The notes under the pieces: generated by a model
Told to the model about the DNA's origin: nothing
The model's input: only the letters and a program-made list of their open reading frames with translations
The model's database searches: none
From: Leeia aquatica
Lineage (GTDB): Bacteria > Pseudomonadota > Gammaproteobacteria > Burkholderiales > Leeiaceae
Reading direction: 5' to 3'
DNA: 64,000 nt
NCBI RefSeq assembly: GCF_012641365.1
Contig: NZ_JABAIM010000003.1
Location: 372,001-436,000, forward strand
Translations under genes and position numbers: made by a program
Shown here: positions 49,882 through 59,455 of the stretch, piece by piece
Layout: the number at the start of each line of letters is the position of its first letter
Position numbering within the stretch: the stretch's first letter is position 1

Positions 49882-50814
49882 ATGTCTTTCCCCGACCGCC
49901 TCGTCATCGCCACCCGTGAAAGCCCGCTGGCGTTGTGGCAGGCGGAACACGTGCGTCATCTGCTGCAAACGCAATATCCGGGGCTGCAGGTTGAACTGCT
50001 GGGCATGACCACCCAGGGCGACCGCATTCTGGATGTCAGTCTGTCAAAAATTGGTGGCAAAGGCCTGTTCGTCAAGGAGCTGGAACTGGCCATGCAGGAA
50101 GGCCGTGCCGATCTGGCCGTGCACTCGATGAAAGACGTCCCCATGCTGCTGCCGGAGGGCTTTGCCCTGCCCGCCATTCTGCAGCGGGAGGAACCCTTTG
50201 ATGCGCTGGTATCCAACCAGTATGACAGTCTGGCAGCGCTGCCGGCCGGCGCCGTAGTTGGCACCTCCAGCCTGCGGCGGGAAAGCCAGCTGCGTGCGCA
50301 GTACCCGCATCTGCGTATCGAACCCTTGCGCGGCAATCTGGGCACCCGCCTGCGCAAGCTGGATGAAGGCCAGTACGCCGCCATCATCCTGGCCGTCGCC
50401 GGGCTGAAGCGGCTGGGGCTGGCAGAACGCATCCGGGCCGTCTTGCCGCCGGAGCAAAGCCTGCCCGCCGTCGGCCAAGGCGCAATTGGCATTGAATGCC
50501 GCAGTGATCGCCCTGAGCTGATCACGCTGCTGGCCGGGCTGGATCACGCCGCCACCTCGGCCTGCGTGCAAGCAGAGCGCGCCATGAGCCGCAAGCTGGG
50601 TGGCAGCTGTCAGGTGCCGCTAGGGGGATTTGCGGTACTGGAGGGGGATCAGCTGTGGCTGCGCGGTTTCGTGGCCCAAGCCGATGGCCAGCAAGTGCTG
50701 CGCACCGAGCAGCGCGGTCGTATGACAGACGCAACACAACTGGGTGAAGCCGCCGCAATGGCACTGATTGCGCAGGGCGCGGATGCTATCATGGCAGCAT
50801 TGAGTCTGCCCTGA
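49882..50814 (+). CDS. hemC: Hydroxymethylbilane synthase (porphobilinogen deaminase)
   Basis: HemC joins four porphobilinogens into the linear tetrapyrrole. The 310-residue protein has [49 protein letters not shown] and the dipyrromethane cofactor Cys in [17 protein letters not shown] lies 8 nt before the ATG; an upstream TTG is in frame but unlikely. It is first in hemC-hemDX-hemY. Confidence 0.97.
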   Translation: MSFPDRLVIATRESPLALWQAEHVRHLLQTQYPGLQVELLGMTTQGDRILDVSLSKIGGKGLFVKELELAMQEGRADLAVHSMKDVPMLLPEGFALPAILQREEPFDALVSNQYDSLAALPAGAVVGTSSLRRESQLRAQYPHLRIEPLRGNLGTRLRKLDEGQYAAIILAVAGLKRLGLAERIRAVLPPEQSLPAVGQGAIGIECRSDRPELITLLAGLDHAATSACVQAERAMSRKLGGSCQVPLGGFAVLEGDQLWLRGFVAQADGQQVLRTEQRGRMTDATQLGEAAAMALIAQGADAIMAALSLP

Positions 50815-50824
50815 CTGGACTTCG

Positions 50825-52678
50825 GTGAACCCACCCCTGCACCACCGCCGTATTGTCGTTACCCGCCCGGCAGCACAAGCCAGCGCCCTGATGCAATCCA
50901 TCCGGGAGCTGGGGGGGGAACCCCTGCTGTTGCCCTTGCTGGTGATCGAGCCGCTACCTGATCCGCATCAGCTGCGCCAGGCGGCGGAAACGCTGTCTAC
51001 TGCCCGTTTCGCCATCTTCGTCAGCCCCAATGCCGTCGAGCAGGCCCTGCCGCTGCTGCTGGCACACGGCAGCTGGCCAGAAGGGGTGCAAGCTGTGGCC
51101 ATTGGCCCGGGTACCGCGCACGCCTTGCAGCAAGCCCACATCACGGATGTACTGTGCCCACGCCAGCAGTACGACAGCCAAGGTGTGCTGGCCCTGCCTG
51201 AACTGCAGTCGGTGGACGGGCAGCGAATCCTGATCTTCCGTGGCGAAGACGGCAAGGCGGAGCTGGGTGATGGCTTGCAAGCGCGCGGGGCGCAGGTAGA
51301 GTACATTCCCTGCTACCGTCGACTGCTGCCACAGGATACCGCACAGCACCTGGCCGACCTGCTGAGCAGTGACCCGCCGGATGCTTTTATCGTCACCAGC
51401 AGTGAGGCGGCCCGCCATCTGTTCAGCTCAGCTGGAGAAAGCCTGCTCAAGCAGCTACAATCCATCCCGATCGGTGTCACCCATCCGCAAATTGGGGATA
51501 CCGTGCGGGCACACGGCGGCAGCGCTGTCGAAGCCGGCAGCGGTGGTGACCTCGCCTTGTTGAAGGCTTTGTCTGCCGCGCTGGATGTGCCGCCCCCACC
51601 CGTGACCACTGGCCGTACTGTGATGCCTGAACCGACACCTGCTTCTCCCGTACAACCACAACGCCCCGGCCTGGGTGAGCGACTGGTTGAGCGGATCAAC
51701 CCGACCTTGCTGGTAGCCCTGGTGGCCCTCGGCATCCTGATCTGGCAATGGCGCGACAACAGCCTGCAACTGAGCCAGCTCAGGAGTGAGGTCGGTCTGC
51801 GACTGGCCGAAACCGGCGCCTTTCAGAAGCAAAGCCGTGACCTGATTGAGCGTATTGAGCGCGCGCGTATTGAGGAGCGCTCACGCCTGGTCACGCTGGA
51901 AACCCGCATGGCCGAATCACAAAGCCAGCAGGCGACCCTGGCCGCCTTGTACCAGAACCTGAACCAGCACCGTGACAGCCTGCTGCTGGCGGAAGTCGAA
52001 CAGCTGCTGATGGCTGCCAGCCAGCAATTGCAGATTGCCAACGACCCGCGCGCCGCGCTGGTAGCACTGGAAGGAGCCCAGTCGCGGCTGGCGCTGGAGG
52101 ATAATCCCAAGTTCCTGCCGCTGCGGCAGAGCGTGGGCAAAGATATTGCCACCCTCAAGACCTTGCCCAATGTGGATACCGTCAACCTGACCATGCGGCT
52201 GGATGCCATGCTGGCCGTGGTGGACAACCTGCCCTTCAGCATCGACAGCCGCCCACAGCAGGCGCCAAAGCTGCCCAACGTCAAGGAAGAACCGGACAGC
52301 CTGTCCAAGGAAATTTGGGGCGAAATCAAGCAGCTGATCCGTATCCGCCGTATCGACAAGCCGGATGCCCCACTGCTGCCCGCCGAGCAGACCTATTTTG
52401 TGCGCGAGAACATGAAGCTGCGCCTGCTGTCCGCCCGCACCGCCTTGCAACAGCGCGACGAAAACGTGTTCCGCACTGACCTGCAAGCCGTGCGCCAGAG
52501 CCTGCAGGGCTTCTTTGATACCCAGTCGATGGACGTGAAGCAGAGCCTGACCCAGCTGAACCAGATGCTGGCCACGCCGCTGCAAGTCAAATTGCCCGAT
52601 CTGACGGCCAGCCTGAGCGCACTCGGCAGCCTGAAAACCTTGCAAGAGCAGGAGCTCACTGCAGGAGCCCACCCATGA
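50825..52678 (+). CDS. hemDX: HemD-HemX fusion: uroporphyrinogen-III synthase joined to a HemX-like membrane protein
   Basis: Residues about 1-250 are HemD (VVTRPAAQASAL, FVSPNAVEQAL, VAIGPGTAHAL, ILIFRGEDGKAELGDGL, DAFIVTSSEAARHL), which closes the ring to uroporphyrinogen III. After a Pro-rich linker (254-282) comes one membrane helix (294-309) and a HemX domain: a coiled coil (about 310-360) and helical bundle to 617. HemX has been called a uroporphyrin C-methyltransferase, but this protein has no SAM site; its function is unproven. The GTG start is 10 bp after hemC. The stop overlaps hemY by 4 bp. Confidence 0.94.
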   Translation: MNPPLHHRRIVVTRPAAQASALMQSIRELGGEPLLLPLLVIEPLPDPHQLRQAAETLSTARFAIFVSPNAVEQALPLLLAHGSWPEGVQAVAIGPGTAHALQQAHITDVLCPRQQYDSQGVLALPELQSVDGQRILIFRGEDGKAELGDGLQARGAQVEYIPCYRRLLPQDTAQHLADLLSSDPPDAFIVTSSEAARHLFSSAGESLLKQLQSIPIGVTHPQIGDTVRAHGGSAVEAGSGGDLALLKALSAALDVPPPPVTTGRTVMPEPTPASPVQPQRPGLGERLVERINPTLLVALVALGILIWQWRDNSLQLSQLRSEVGLRLAETGAFQKQSRDLIERIERARIEERSRLVTLETRMAESQSQQATLAALYQNLNQHRDSLLLAEVEQLLMAASQQLQIANDPRAALVALEGAQSRLALEDNPKFLPLRQSVGKDIATLKTLPNVDTVNLTMRLDAMLAVVDNLPFSIDSRPQQAPKLPNVKEEPDSLSKEIWGEIKQLIRIRRIDKPDAPLLPAEQTYFVRENMKLRLLSARTALQQRDENVFRTDLQAVRQSLQGFFDTQSMDVKQSLTQLNQMLATPLQVKLPDLTASLSALGSLKTLQEQELTAGAHP

Positions 52679-53892
52679 GGGCGCTGTTCTGGACCCTGCT
52701 GCTGTTTGTGCTGGCGGTGGTGCTGGCCCTGCTCAGCCGGGTCAACACCGGCTATGCCATCCTGATTGTGCCGCCTTATCGCATCGACATCAGCTTCAAC
52801 ACCTTTGTATTCCTGACGGTGCTGGCTTTCATTGTCGCCTATTTCATCATCCGTGCTGCTGCCACCACACTGGCGCTGCCGCAGAAAGTGCGCGACTACC
52901 ACCGCAGCAAGCGGCGCAACGCGGCACAGAAGTCGCTGCTGGATGCACTGCTAGCCTACTTTGAAGGTCGCTACTCGCGCGCCGAGCGGCTGGCTTCGCA
53001 AACGCTGGAGCTGGAAGAATCGCCACAGTCACGCGCCATCAGTGCGCTGCTGGCCGCCGCGGCAGCGGATTCGATCAAGAATACCGACAAGCGTGATGCC
53101 TATCTGGCGCGCAGTGAACTGGCTACGCCAGATACCCACCTCGCCCGGCTGATGGTGCAAGCCTCGCTGCAACTGAAAGCGCATCGCTACGAAGAAGCGC
53201 TGGAAACCCTGCATACCGCCAAGAATATTGCGCCCAAGCTGACCACTGCCCTGCGGCTGGAACTGACCGCTCGCCAGCAATTGGGCCAGTTTGCCCATGT
53301 GCTGCCGCTGATTGCCCAACTGGAAAAGAGTGAGGCGATCAACCCGGTGCAAGCCGAGCAGTTGCGCAAACATGCGTTCACCCGCCAGCTGCGGGACGAG
53401 GTACAGGAGCTGGTGCTGTTCCGCCGCTTCTGGAACAAGCTGCCGGCTGACTACCGGCTGGACAGCAAGATGGCCTTGACAGCGGCTCGCAAGCTGACCG
53501 ACTGGCAACAGTGGCAAGACAGCCGGGAAGTGTTGACCCAGGCACTGCAGCATGGCTGGGAGCCTGCACTGGTGCTGGCACTGAGCCAGTTGCCCACGGA
53601 CGCACCGGCTGATGAAGTGCTGGCGCGGGTGCAGCAGGCCGAAGCCTGGCTGGAGCAACACCCGCAGGATGCCAGCCTGCTGCTGGCATTGGGTCGCCTC
53701 TGCCGCCAGCAGCAGCTTTGGGGCAAGGCCCGCAGCTATCTGGAAGCCAGCCTGGCCGTCGCCCCCTCTGCGGTCACCCATATTGAGCTGGCTCGCCTGC
53801 TGACCCAGCTGGATGAGGCCAGCACCGCACAGCTGCATTTTGAGGCCGCCGCCAGCGCCGTGGAGCAGGCACTGGCCGATCAGGACGACTGA
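52675..53892 (+). CDS. hemY: HemY-family TPR membrane protein
   Basis: The 405-residue protein has two N-terminal membrane helices (about 3-21 and 40-62) and a long cytoplasmic array of TPR-like helices (from about 85). This is the proteobacterial HemY of hemCDXY operons, not the Bacillus protoporphyrinogen oxidase of the same name. Its role in haem synthesis is not firmly known. Coupled to hemDX by ATGA. The last 13 bp overlap the convergent exporter gene. Confidence 0.93.
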   Translation: MRALFWTLLLFVLAVVLALLSRVNTGYAILIVPPYRIDISFNTFVFLTVLAFIVAYFIIRAAATTLALPQKVRDYHRSKRRNAAQKSLLDALLAYFEGRYSRAERLASQTLELEESPQSRAISALLAAAAADSIKNTDKRDAYLARSELATPDTHLARLMVQASLQLKAHRYEEALETLHTAKNIAPKLTTALRLELTARQQLGQFAHVLPLIAQLEKSEAINPVQAEQLRKHAFTRQLRDEVQELVLFRRFWNKLPADYRLDSKMALTAARKLTDWQQWQDSREVLTQALQHGWEPALVLALSQLPTDAPADEVLARVQQAEAWLEQHPQDASLLLALGRLCRQQQLWGKARSYLEASLAVAPSAVTHIELARLLTQLDEASTAQLHFEAAASAVEQALADQDD

Positions 53893-54713
53893 GCCCGCCG
53901 CCCGGACCACCAGACCAGACTGGCCGCCCCGCTGATCAACACGGCGGCCAGCCCGACCTGCCCACTCAGTGGCCGCCCGGTCCACAGATGCAGGGCCACG
54001 GTAGACAGCAGCGGTGTCAGGTTAGCCAGCACCCCGATCCGGCGTGGATCGCCTTGCTTCAGCGCGCGATCCCACAGGTAAAAGGCCGCGCCCATCGGCC
54101 CCAGACCCAACAGCAGCAGACTCACACCATCTACCGTCCGCCACACCACCGCAGGCTCCCACAGCCCGTGGCAGAGCAAGGCCAGCGCAGCGGATACCAT
54201 GCAAAAACCGCCAACCGCCGCTGTCGGGAATGGAGGTACCCGACGACTGGCCAGTGAGTAGCTCGCCCAGACCAAGGCCGAACAGCCGGCCAACGCAAAG
54301 CCGACGCCACTGCCCTGCAGGCTGAACTGTCGCCCGCCAACAATGGCCAGCGCCGCTCCGGCAAAGCCCAGCACCGCCGCCAGCACATGCACGGCCCGCA
54401 AGCGGTGCCCCGGCAGAAACAGGGGCGTCAGCAATACAATCAGCAAAGGCCATAGGTAGTTGATCAGATTGGCCTCAATCGGTGGCGCGTGGCGTAACGC
54501 CATGAACAGCAGGAAATGGAAACCGAACAGGCCATACACCCCCAGCAGCAAGGTGCGCAGCGGTACCCGCCATTGCCGCCAGTGCGGCAGGCTCAACAGT
54601 CCCCCCAGCAGCAGGGAAAGGCCCGTCAACAAGAAAGGCGGCCAGTGCGCCAGCGCCAGCCCCAGTACCGCCAGGCTGGCCCACAGGATGATGGCCATCA
54701 GCGCCCACAGCAT
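53880..54713 (-). CDS. EamA-family (DMT) transporter, YddG-like exporter
   Basis: A 277-residue inner-membrane protein of ten helices in two EamA halves (LMAIILWASLAVLGLAL, PPIEANLINYLWPLLIVLL, ALAGCSALVWASYSLASR, LGPMGAAFYLWDRALKQGD, LANLTPLLSTVALHL). ANLINYLWPLLIVL is typical of the YddG aromatic amino-acid exporter group. AAGGAG precedes the ATG. The AraC-type gene upstream on the same strand (61 bp) is its likely regulator. Confidence 0.9.
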   Translation of the reverse strand: MLWALMAIILWASLAVLGLALAHWPPFLLTGLSLLLGGLLSLPHWRQWRVPLRTLLLGVYGLFGFHFLLFMALRHAPPIEANLINYLWPLLIVLLTPLFLPGHRLRAVHVLAAVLGFAGAALAIVGGRQFSLQGSGVGFALAGCSALVWASYSLASRRVPPFPTAAVGGFCMVSAALALLCHGLWEPAVVWRTVDGVSLLLLGLGPMGAAFYLWDRALKQGDPRRIGVLANLTPLLSTVALHLWTGRPLSGQVGLAAVLISGAASLVWWSGRRAQSS

Positions 54714-54774
54714 GGTGTTCTCCTTGGCAAAAACCCCATGCTAGCGTGGCAGGACGGGGCGGATCGTCGCAAGG

Positions 54775-55488
54775 CTAGGATGGGGTGCCGATTTTGTGCG
54801 TATCTGGCCACAGGTCACGGGCGCGCACCCCATCGCTGCGCCGCAAGGCGGCGGTGAGGGCGGAGGGTGAGGCATACCCCACCTGTGCCGCTACCGCAGC
54901 CACCGCCATACCCTGCTGTAAACGCTGCCGGGCGGCCTGCAAACGCAGCTGACGTAACCAGGATTGCGGGGTGAGTCCAGTATGCTGGCGGAAGCAATCG
55001 TGAAAATGCGGCACGGACCAGCCGCAGAGCTGGGCCAGTTCGGCCACCGTAATCGGCCGGTGCAGATGGGCGCTCACCCAGTGGCCCAGTGCGTCCAGCG
55101 GCAGGGTTGCCGTACGCGTGGGGGATTGATGCCAGCACAGCACACCCGCAACGGCAGCCTGCAGCCCGACATGGTCGGGGCGCTGCTGCAAGGCCTGTTG
55201 CAGCTGCTGCAGCAAGGGCCGCAAGGCGGCAGGCCAGCCAAACGCGGTCGGGCGGCGTGGAAAGACTTCCACCGGCAAATCCAGCACCAGACACTGATTG
55301 TTCTGATAGCCCGCAAAGTCATGGCGGCTCTGCGGCGGGATCCACACCCCGCTGCCCGGCAATACCCGGTACAGATGCCCCTCCACTTCCAGCTCCAGCG
55401 CACCCTGTAGGCAGCACAGCCATTGGCTGAACGCATGGGCATGGCTGCCATGGCTGGCCGCATAGTGACGAAGCGCAGCCTGACTCAT
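54775..55488 (-). CDS. AraC-family transcriptional regulator (short, cupin N-domain)
   Basis: The 237-residue protein has a small cupin sensor (HAHAFSQWLCCLQGALELEVEG, LPGSGVWIPPQSRHDFAG) and an AraC DNA-binding domain (VAELAQLCGWSVPHFHDCFRQHTG; VAAVAAQVGYASPSALTAALRR). Its start codon is immediately next to the prmC stop, so it can be read through from prmC. It probably controls the DMT exporter downstream; the effector is unknown. Confidence 0.88.
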   Translation of the reverse strand: MSQAALRHYAASHGSHAHAFSQWLCCLQGALELEVEGHLYRVLPGSGVWIPPQSRHDFAGYQNNQCLVLDLPVEVFPRRPTAFGWPAALRPLLQQLQQALQQRPDHVGLQAAVAGVLCWHQSPTRTATLPLDALGHWVSAHLHRPITVAELAQLCGWSVPHFHDCFRQHTGLTPQSWLRQLRLQAARQRLQQGMAVAAVAAQVGYASPSALTAALRRSDGVRARDLWPDTHKIGTPS

Positions 55489-56313
55489 TCAACCCTCCGG
55501 CCGCTGCGCGCAGGTGACACGGGCTTGCCCGGCCAGATCATGGTGCAAACGGATTTGTTGCCAACCCGCTTGCTGCAACAAGGCAGGCACCGTCTCGCCC
55601 TGGTCATAACCGTGCTCGACCAGCAACCAGCCGCCGGGGCGCAGGCAGGCCTTCGCCTGCTGGGCCAGTGCGCGGTAAGCCTGCAAGCCATCGGCACCAT
55701 CGGTCAAGGCATTGGCGGGTTCATAGCGCAGGTCGCCCTGCTGCAGGTGGGGGTCACCCAGCGGGATATAGGGCGGGTTGCTGACAATGGCATCAAACCG
55801 CTGCCCGGTGACGGCACTCAGATAGTCGCTGCGCACAAACCGTACGGAGGCGCCCAACTGCCTGGCATTGTGCTGCGCCACCTGCAAGGCGGCATCGGAC
55901 AGGTCCAGTGCTGTCAGCTGCCACTGTGGCCGCTCCAGTGCCAGCGTAATGGCGATACAGCCGCTGCCGGTGCCCACATCCAGCACCTGCAGCGGTGCAT
56001 CAGCCGGCAGATGGGCCAGTGCCTGTTCGATCAGCAGCTCGGTATCCGGGCGCGGGATCAGCACGGCGGGCGTGACGCGGAAGGGCCGCCCGTAGAATTC
56101 GCGGCACTCCAGCAAGTAAGCAATCGGCTCTCCGGCCAGCCGACGCTGCACCAGCGTGGCAAAATCGAGCCGGGCGTCGCTCGAGATGGGTTCCCCGCCA
56201 TGGGCCACCAGCCAGGCATGGTTGACCTGCAATACCTGCTGCAGCAGCAGGCGCGCCTCCAGCCGGGGCAGGCCGCAATGGCGCAGCAGCTGATCGAGGC
56301 TATCGTCACTCAC
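55489..56313 (-). CDS. prmC: Peptide chain release factor N5-glutamine methyltransferase PrmC
   Basis: PrmC methylates the GGQ glutamine of release factors RF1 and RF2. The protein (274 residues from the GTG start) has the N-terminal helical domain, REFYGRPFRVTPAVLIPRPDTELL, motif I VLDVGTGSGCIAI and the catalytic SNPPYIP. The GTG at 56313 overlaps the mgtE stop (GTGA) and begins at the usual place; the 19 codons before it lie inside mgtE. prfA is not adjacent here. Confidence 0.94.
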   Translation of the reverse strand: MSDDSLDQLLRHCGLPRLEARLLLQQVLQVNHAWLVAHGGEPISSDARLDFATLVQRRLAGEPIAYLLECREFYGRPFRVTPAVLIPRPDTELLIEQALAHLPADAPLQVLDVGTGSGCIAITLALERPQWQLTALDLSDAALQVAQHNARQLGASVRFVRSDYLSAVTGQRFDAIVSNPPYIPLGDPHLQQGDLRYEPANALTDGADGLQAYRALAQQAKACLRPGGWLLVEHGYDQGETVPALLQQAGWQQIRLHHDLAGQARVTCAQRPEG

Positions 56314-57752
56314 AGCAGGAACACGGTCGCCAGACCGAGGAAGATGAAAAAGCCGCCCGAGTCGGTACACGCGGTGATCATCACCGAAGACCCCATGGCG
56401 GGATCCCGTCCCAGCTTGACCAGGGTCATCGGGATCATCACCCCCATGAAGGCGGCCAGCATCAGGTTCAAGGTCATGGCGGCGGTCATCACCAACCCCA
56501 GCAAGGGACTACCATACAGCGCGTAGGCCACCACGCCGATCAAGCCGCCCCAGATCACCCCGTTGGCCAGGCTGACGCCGATTTCCTTTTTCAGCATCCA
56601 GCGCGCGCTGTCCGGATGCAGCTGATCCAGCGCCATGGCGCGCACGATCATGGTGATGGTCTGGTTGCCGGAATTGCCGCCGATCCCCGCTACAATCGGC
56701 ATCAGCGCTGCCAGCGCCACCAGTTTTTCGATGGAACCTTCAAACAGGCCAATTACCCGGGATGCCACAAAGGCGGTCACCAGATTGATGGCCAGCCAGG
56801 CCCAGCGGTTCTTCACCGAGCGCCACACCCCGGCAAAGATATCCTCTTCCTCCTTCAAACCGGCCAGATTCAGCATCTCGCTGTCAGATTCTTCCCGAAT
56901 TACGTCCACCATCGCATCAATGGTCAGCCGTCCGCACAGTTTGCCGGTGGCATCCACCACCGGGGCGGAAATCAGGTCATACCGCTCGAAGGCTTGCGCC
57001 GCATCGCTGACGTCATCCCCGGGCGAGAAGGTGACCGGATCATCCGCCATCACCTCCAGCACGCGCTTGTCCGGATCATTCAGCAGCAGACGCTTGAGTG
57101 GCAGTACCCCTTGCAGCAAGCCCGCCTGGTCGACCACAAACAGCTTGTCGGTGTGGTCTGGCAGCTCATCGAAACGGCGCAGGTAGCGCAACACCACTTC
57201 CAGCGACACATCATCGCGGATGGTGACCATTTCGAAGTCCATCAGCGCGCCGACCTGATCGTCCTCGTAAGACAGGGCCGATTGCAGCCGCTCGCGCTCC
57301 TGGGCGTCGAGGCCGGTCATCAGCTCGGCCACCACGTCTTCTGGCAAATCGGGGGCCAGATCGGCCAGCTCGTCCGCATCCAGCGATTCGGCCGCCGCCA
57401 GCAACTCCTGATCGTCCATGTCGGCGATCAGTGATTCCCGTACCGAGTCGGAGACTTCCAGCAGGATGTCGCCGTCACGCTCGGCCTTGACCATATGCCA
57501 GACGGTCAGACGGTCGGCCAGCGGCAGCGCTTCGAGAATGTGTGCCACGTCCGCCGAATGCAAGGCATCCAGCCGCTTTTGCAGCTCGGTGAGATGCTGG
57601 CGATGGACCAGGGTTTCCACCAGATCCTGATGCGGGCCGGATTGCTTGTGAATCAGGTCCTCAACCAGCTTGTGCTTGTGCAGCAGGGCAACCACTTGTT
57701 TCAGGTTGTCCTGCAGGCTTTCCTGCGGTTTTTGTTCGAGTTCGGTGGTCAT
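56310..57752 (-). CDS. mgtE: Magnesium transporter MgtE
   Basis: A 480-residue Mg2+ channel with the cytoplasmic N domain (DVAHILEALPLADRL, LADLAPDLPEDVVAELM), two CBS domains (about 160-285), the plug helix and five C-terminal membrane helices including GIGGNSGNQTITMIVRAMAL and the pore motif GRDPAMGSSVMITACTDSGGFFIF. Mg2+ binding between N and CBS domains closes it when cytosolic Mg2+ is high. I saw no M-box riboswitch in the 188 bp upstream. Confidence 0.96.
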   Translation of the reverse strand: MTTELEQKPQESLQDNLKQVVALLHKHKLVEDLIHKQSGPHQDLVETLVHRQHLTELQKRLDALHSADVAHILEALPLADRLTVWHMVKAERDGDILLEVSDSVRESLIADMDDQELLAAAESLDADELADLAPDLPEDVVAELMTGLDAQERERLQSALSYEDDQVGALMDFEMVTIRDDVSLEVVLRYLRRFDELPDHTDKLFVVDQAGLLQGVLPLKRLLLNDPDKRVLEVMADDPVTFSPGDDVSDAAQAFERYDLISAPVVDATGKLCGRLTIDAMVDVIREESDSEMLNLAGLKEEEDIFAGVWRSVKNRWAWLAINLVTAFVASRVIGLFEGSIEKLVALAALMPIVAGIGGNSGNQTITMIVRAMALDQLHPDSARWMLKKEIGVSLANGVIWGGLIGVVAYALYGSPLLGLVMTAAMTLNLMLAAFMGVMIPMTLVKLGRDPAMGSSVMITACTDSGGFFIFLGLATVFLL

Positions 57753-57919
57753 GACGCCAAGCTCCGCCCCATCGGGGGCTGCAGCTCAACGCCCGAAGGG
57801 ATCAACGACGATGTTGCAAGGGGAACGCGTAACTGCGTTTACTGGGTAAGTCCATTGGGGTCGTACACATCCTTCTGGGCGGCCGATTGCCGCGTGATAC
57901 TGCCATTGTAGCATTGAAC

Positions 57920-57935
57920 CTGTGTTGCAACACAG
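57920..57935. promoter_or_regulatory. Perfect 16-bp palindrome between mgtE and envZ
   Basis: CTGTGTTGCAACACAG is perfectly symmetric. It sits 5 bp past the envZ stop and about 170 bp upstream of mgtE, so it may be an mgtE operator or part of a weak envZ terminator. Confidence 0.4.
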
Positions 57936-57940
57936 CAACG

Positions 57941-59257
57941 TCATGCAGGCCGTGGCCAGCGCAGCTCAACCAGTAACCCGCCTTCGTCGGCCTGCGCCAG
58001 ACGCAATTGCGCACCTTGTTCACGGGCAATCCGCGCCACAATGGCCAGCCCCAGTCCGCTGCCGCCATCGCCGCCGCGCGCCGCATTGCCGCGCTCAAAC
58101 GGCTGTAGTAACCGGGCCCACTCCGCCTCCGGAATACCCTGCCCATGGTCACGTATCTGCAGCCAGACCTGCTGCGCATCCTGCCCGGTTTGTACGATGA
58201 CCGGTGGCGCGCCATAGCGGAAGGCATTGTCCAGCAGATTACCCAGCAGGCGGCTCATCGCCAGCGGCTGCAGTGTCAACCTCGGCAGCGCTTCCACCGC
58301 CAGCTGCAGCTGCAATTGTCCCAAGGGGTATTTGTCCGGCAACGGTCGCAGCAGTTCATGCAGATCGGTCACCTCCGCCCGTTCTTTGGGGCCGCCACCG
58401 ATATAGATCATGAATTGCTGCACGATGCGTTCCATATCCTGCAGGTCGCCCAGCATGCCGTCGCGCAGGCTGTCGTCATGCATCATTTCAACCGCCAGCC
58501 GCATCCGGGTCAGCGGGGTACGCAGGTCATGGCTGATGCCCGCCAGCATCAGCCGTCGGGCATCGTCAGCATCGCGCAGCGAAGTCACCATCTGGTTGAA
58601 CTGATCCGTCAGCAGCCGCAGCTCTTGCGGGCCGCTCGACACCAGCAGCGGCGGTGACTGTCCTTCCGCCAGCAACTTGCTGGCCATCCCCAGTGCGCGC
58701 AGGGGCCGGTTCAAACGCCAGACAAAGAAGGACGCACCCAACATGGCAAACAGGGTAAAGCTGCTGATACCCACCAGCAACGGCCAGCGCCGTTCATTGC
58801 GAATACGCCCAAGCGGGATGGACAACCAGTACGGGCGCTCCAGCACATCGACTTGCAGCCACAAACGCCAGTTGGGCTGGCGCTGGACGCGCACGGCATG
58901 GATAGGAAGCTGGTCCGCTTGCAGCTGCCGCACAATCGCCTGCTCTTGCGCCGGGATATTGTTGTCTGCAGGCGGATCAGCCTCACTCAGTGGATACAGG
59001 TTGGGACCATAAGGCCGGTTGTAGGCACGCAGCCATTGTGCCCGCTGCGCCTCCGGCACGGCCTCCAGCTGCCCCTCCAGTTCGGACAAGGTATCCAGCA
59101 CCTGTTCACTCAGCTGCCCTGCCACCAGATTTTGCCGGTAGTAGCGCAACACGCCCCAGGCAAACCATTGCGACAACAGCAGGGTCACGATGACCACAAC
59201 AGCCAGTCGGCCAAACAGGGTGCGCGGCATCCAGCGCTGCAGGTTCAGGCGTTTCAT
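57941..59257 (-). CDS. envZ: EnvZ-like sensor histidine kinase
   Basis: A 438-residue membrane kinase: TM1 (about 15-35), periplasmic domain (36-158), TM2 (159-181), HAMP, dimerisation domain with H243 (AGISHDLRTPLTRMRLAVEM) and HATPase (LLGNLLDNAFRYG, DHGQGIP, GSGLGLAIV). The phospho-acceptor region and overall plan are those of EnvZ. Its regulator OmpR is encoded 1.2 kb upstream on the same strand; the intervening DNA holds two opposite-strand secreted-protein genes. Its promoter region is shared with the first of these and contains an OmpR-type box, so autoregulation is likely. The signal sensed is unknown. Confidence 0.93.
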   Translation of the reverse strand: MKRLNLQRWMPRTLFGRLAVVVIVTLLLSQWFAWGVLRYYRQNLVAGQLSEQVLDTLSELEGQLEAVPEAQRAQWLRAYNRPYGPNLYPLSEADPPADNNIPAQEQAIVRQLQADQLPIHAVRVQRQPNWRLWLQVDVLERPYWLSIPLGRIRNERRWPLLVGISSFTLFAMLGASFFVWRLNRPLRALGMASKLLAEGQSPPLLVSSGPQELRLLTDQFNQMVTSLRDADDARRLMLAGISHDLRTPLTRMRLAVEMMHDDSLRDGMLGDLQDMERIVQQFMIYIGGGPKERAEVTDLHELLRPLPDKYPLGQLQLQLAVEALPRLTLQPLAMSRLLGNLLDNAFRYGAPPVIVQTGQDAQQVWLQIRDHGQGIPEAEWARLLQPFERGNAARGGDGGSGLGLAIVARIAREQGAQLRLAQADEGGLLVELRWPRPA

Positions 59258-59311
59258 GTCTGCATGATACGACCAAGCCGCCCGCTTTGCCGATCTGCCA
59301 CATGCCGCAGT

Positions 59312-59390
59312 TGTAAATCGCTGTAACGCAGGCCATGTGGCCGCTCACTTTTTTACAGCCCGTACCCGCTCCGACACAACTGGCTTACAC
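59312..59390 (+). promoter_or_regulatory. OmpR-type promoter module, copy 1
   Basis: TGTAAATCGCTGTAAC (59312-59327) is a 10-bp direct repeat, GTAAA-N5-GTAAC. An inverted half-site TTTTTACA ends at 59357 (45 nt from the module start); 15 nt later comes GACACAA (59373-59379), then N5 and TTACAC (59385-59390). TTTACA-N17-CACAAC reads as a sigma-70 -35/-10 pair. Two further copies with the same spacing occur at 59829 and 61273. It lies between envZ and the first small secreted-protein gene. Confidence 0.82.
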
Positions 59391-59455
59391 GCGGACCGCA
59401 GACTGCAGGCCATGGCAAACGCCATATCACCCTTAAGACCACACAGGAGCTACAC

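Noticed and set aside
57753-57919. Mg2+ riboswitch (M-box) before mgtE
   Set aside because: I could not identify the conserved M-box helices or an anti-terminator; only ordinary short inverted repeats were seen.
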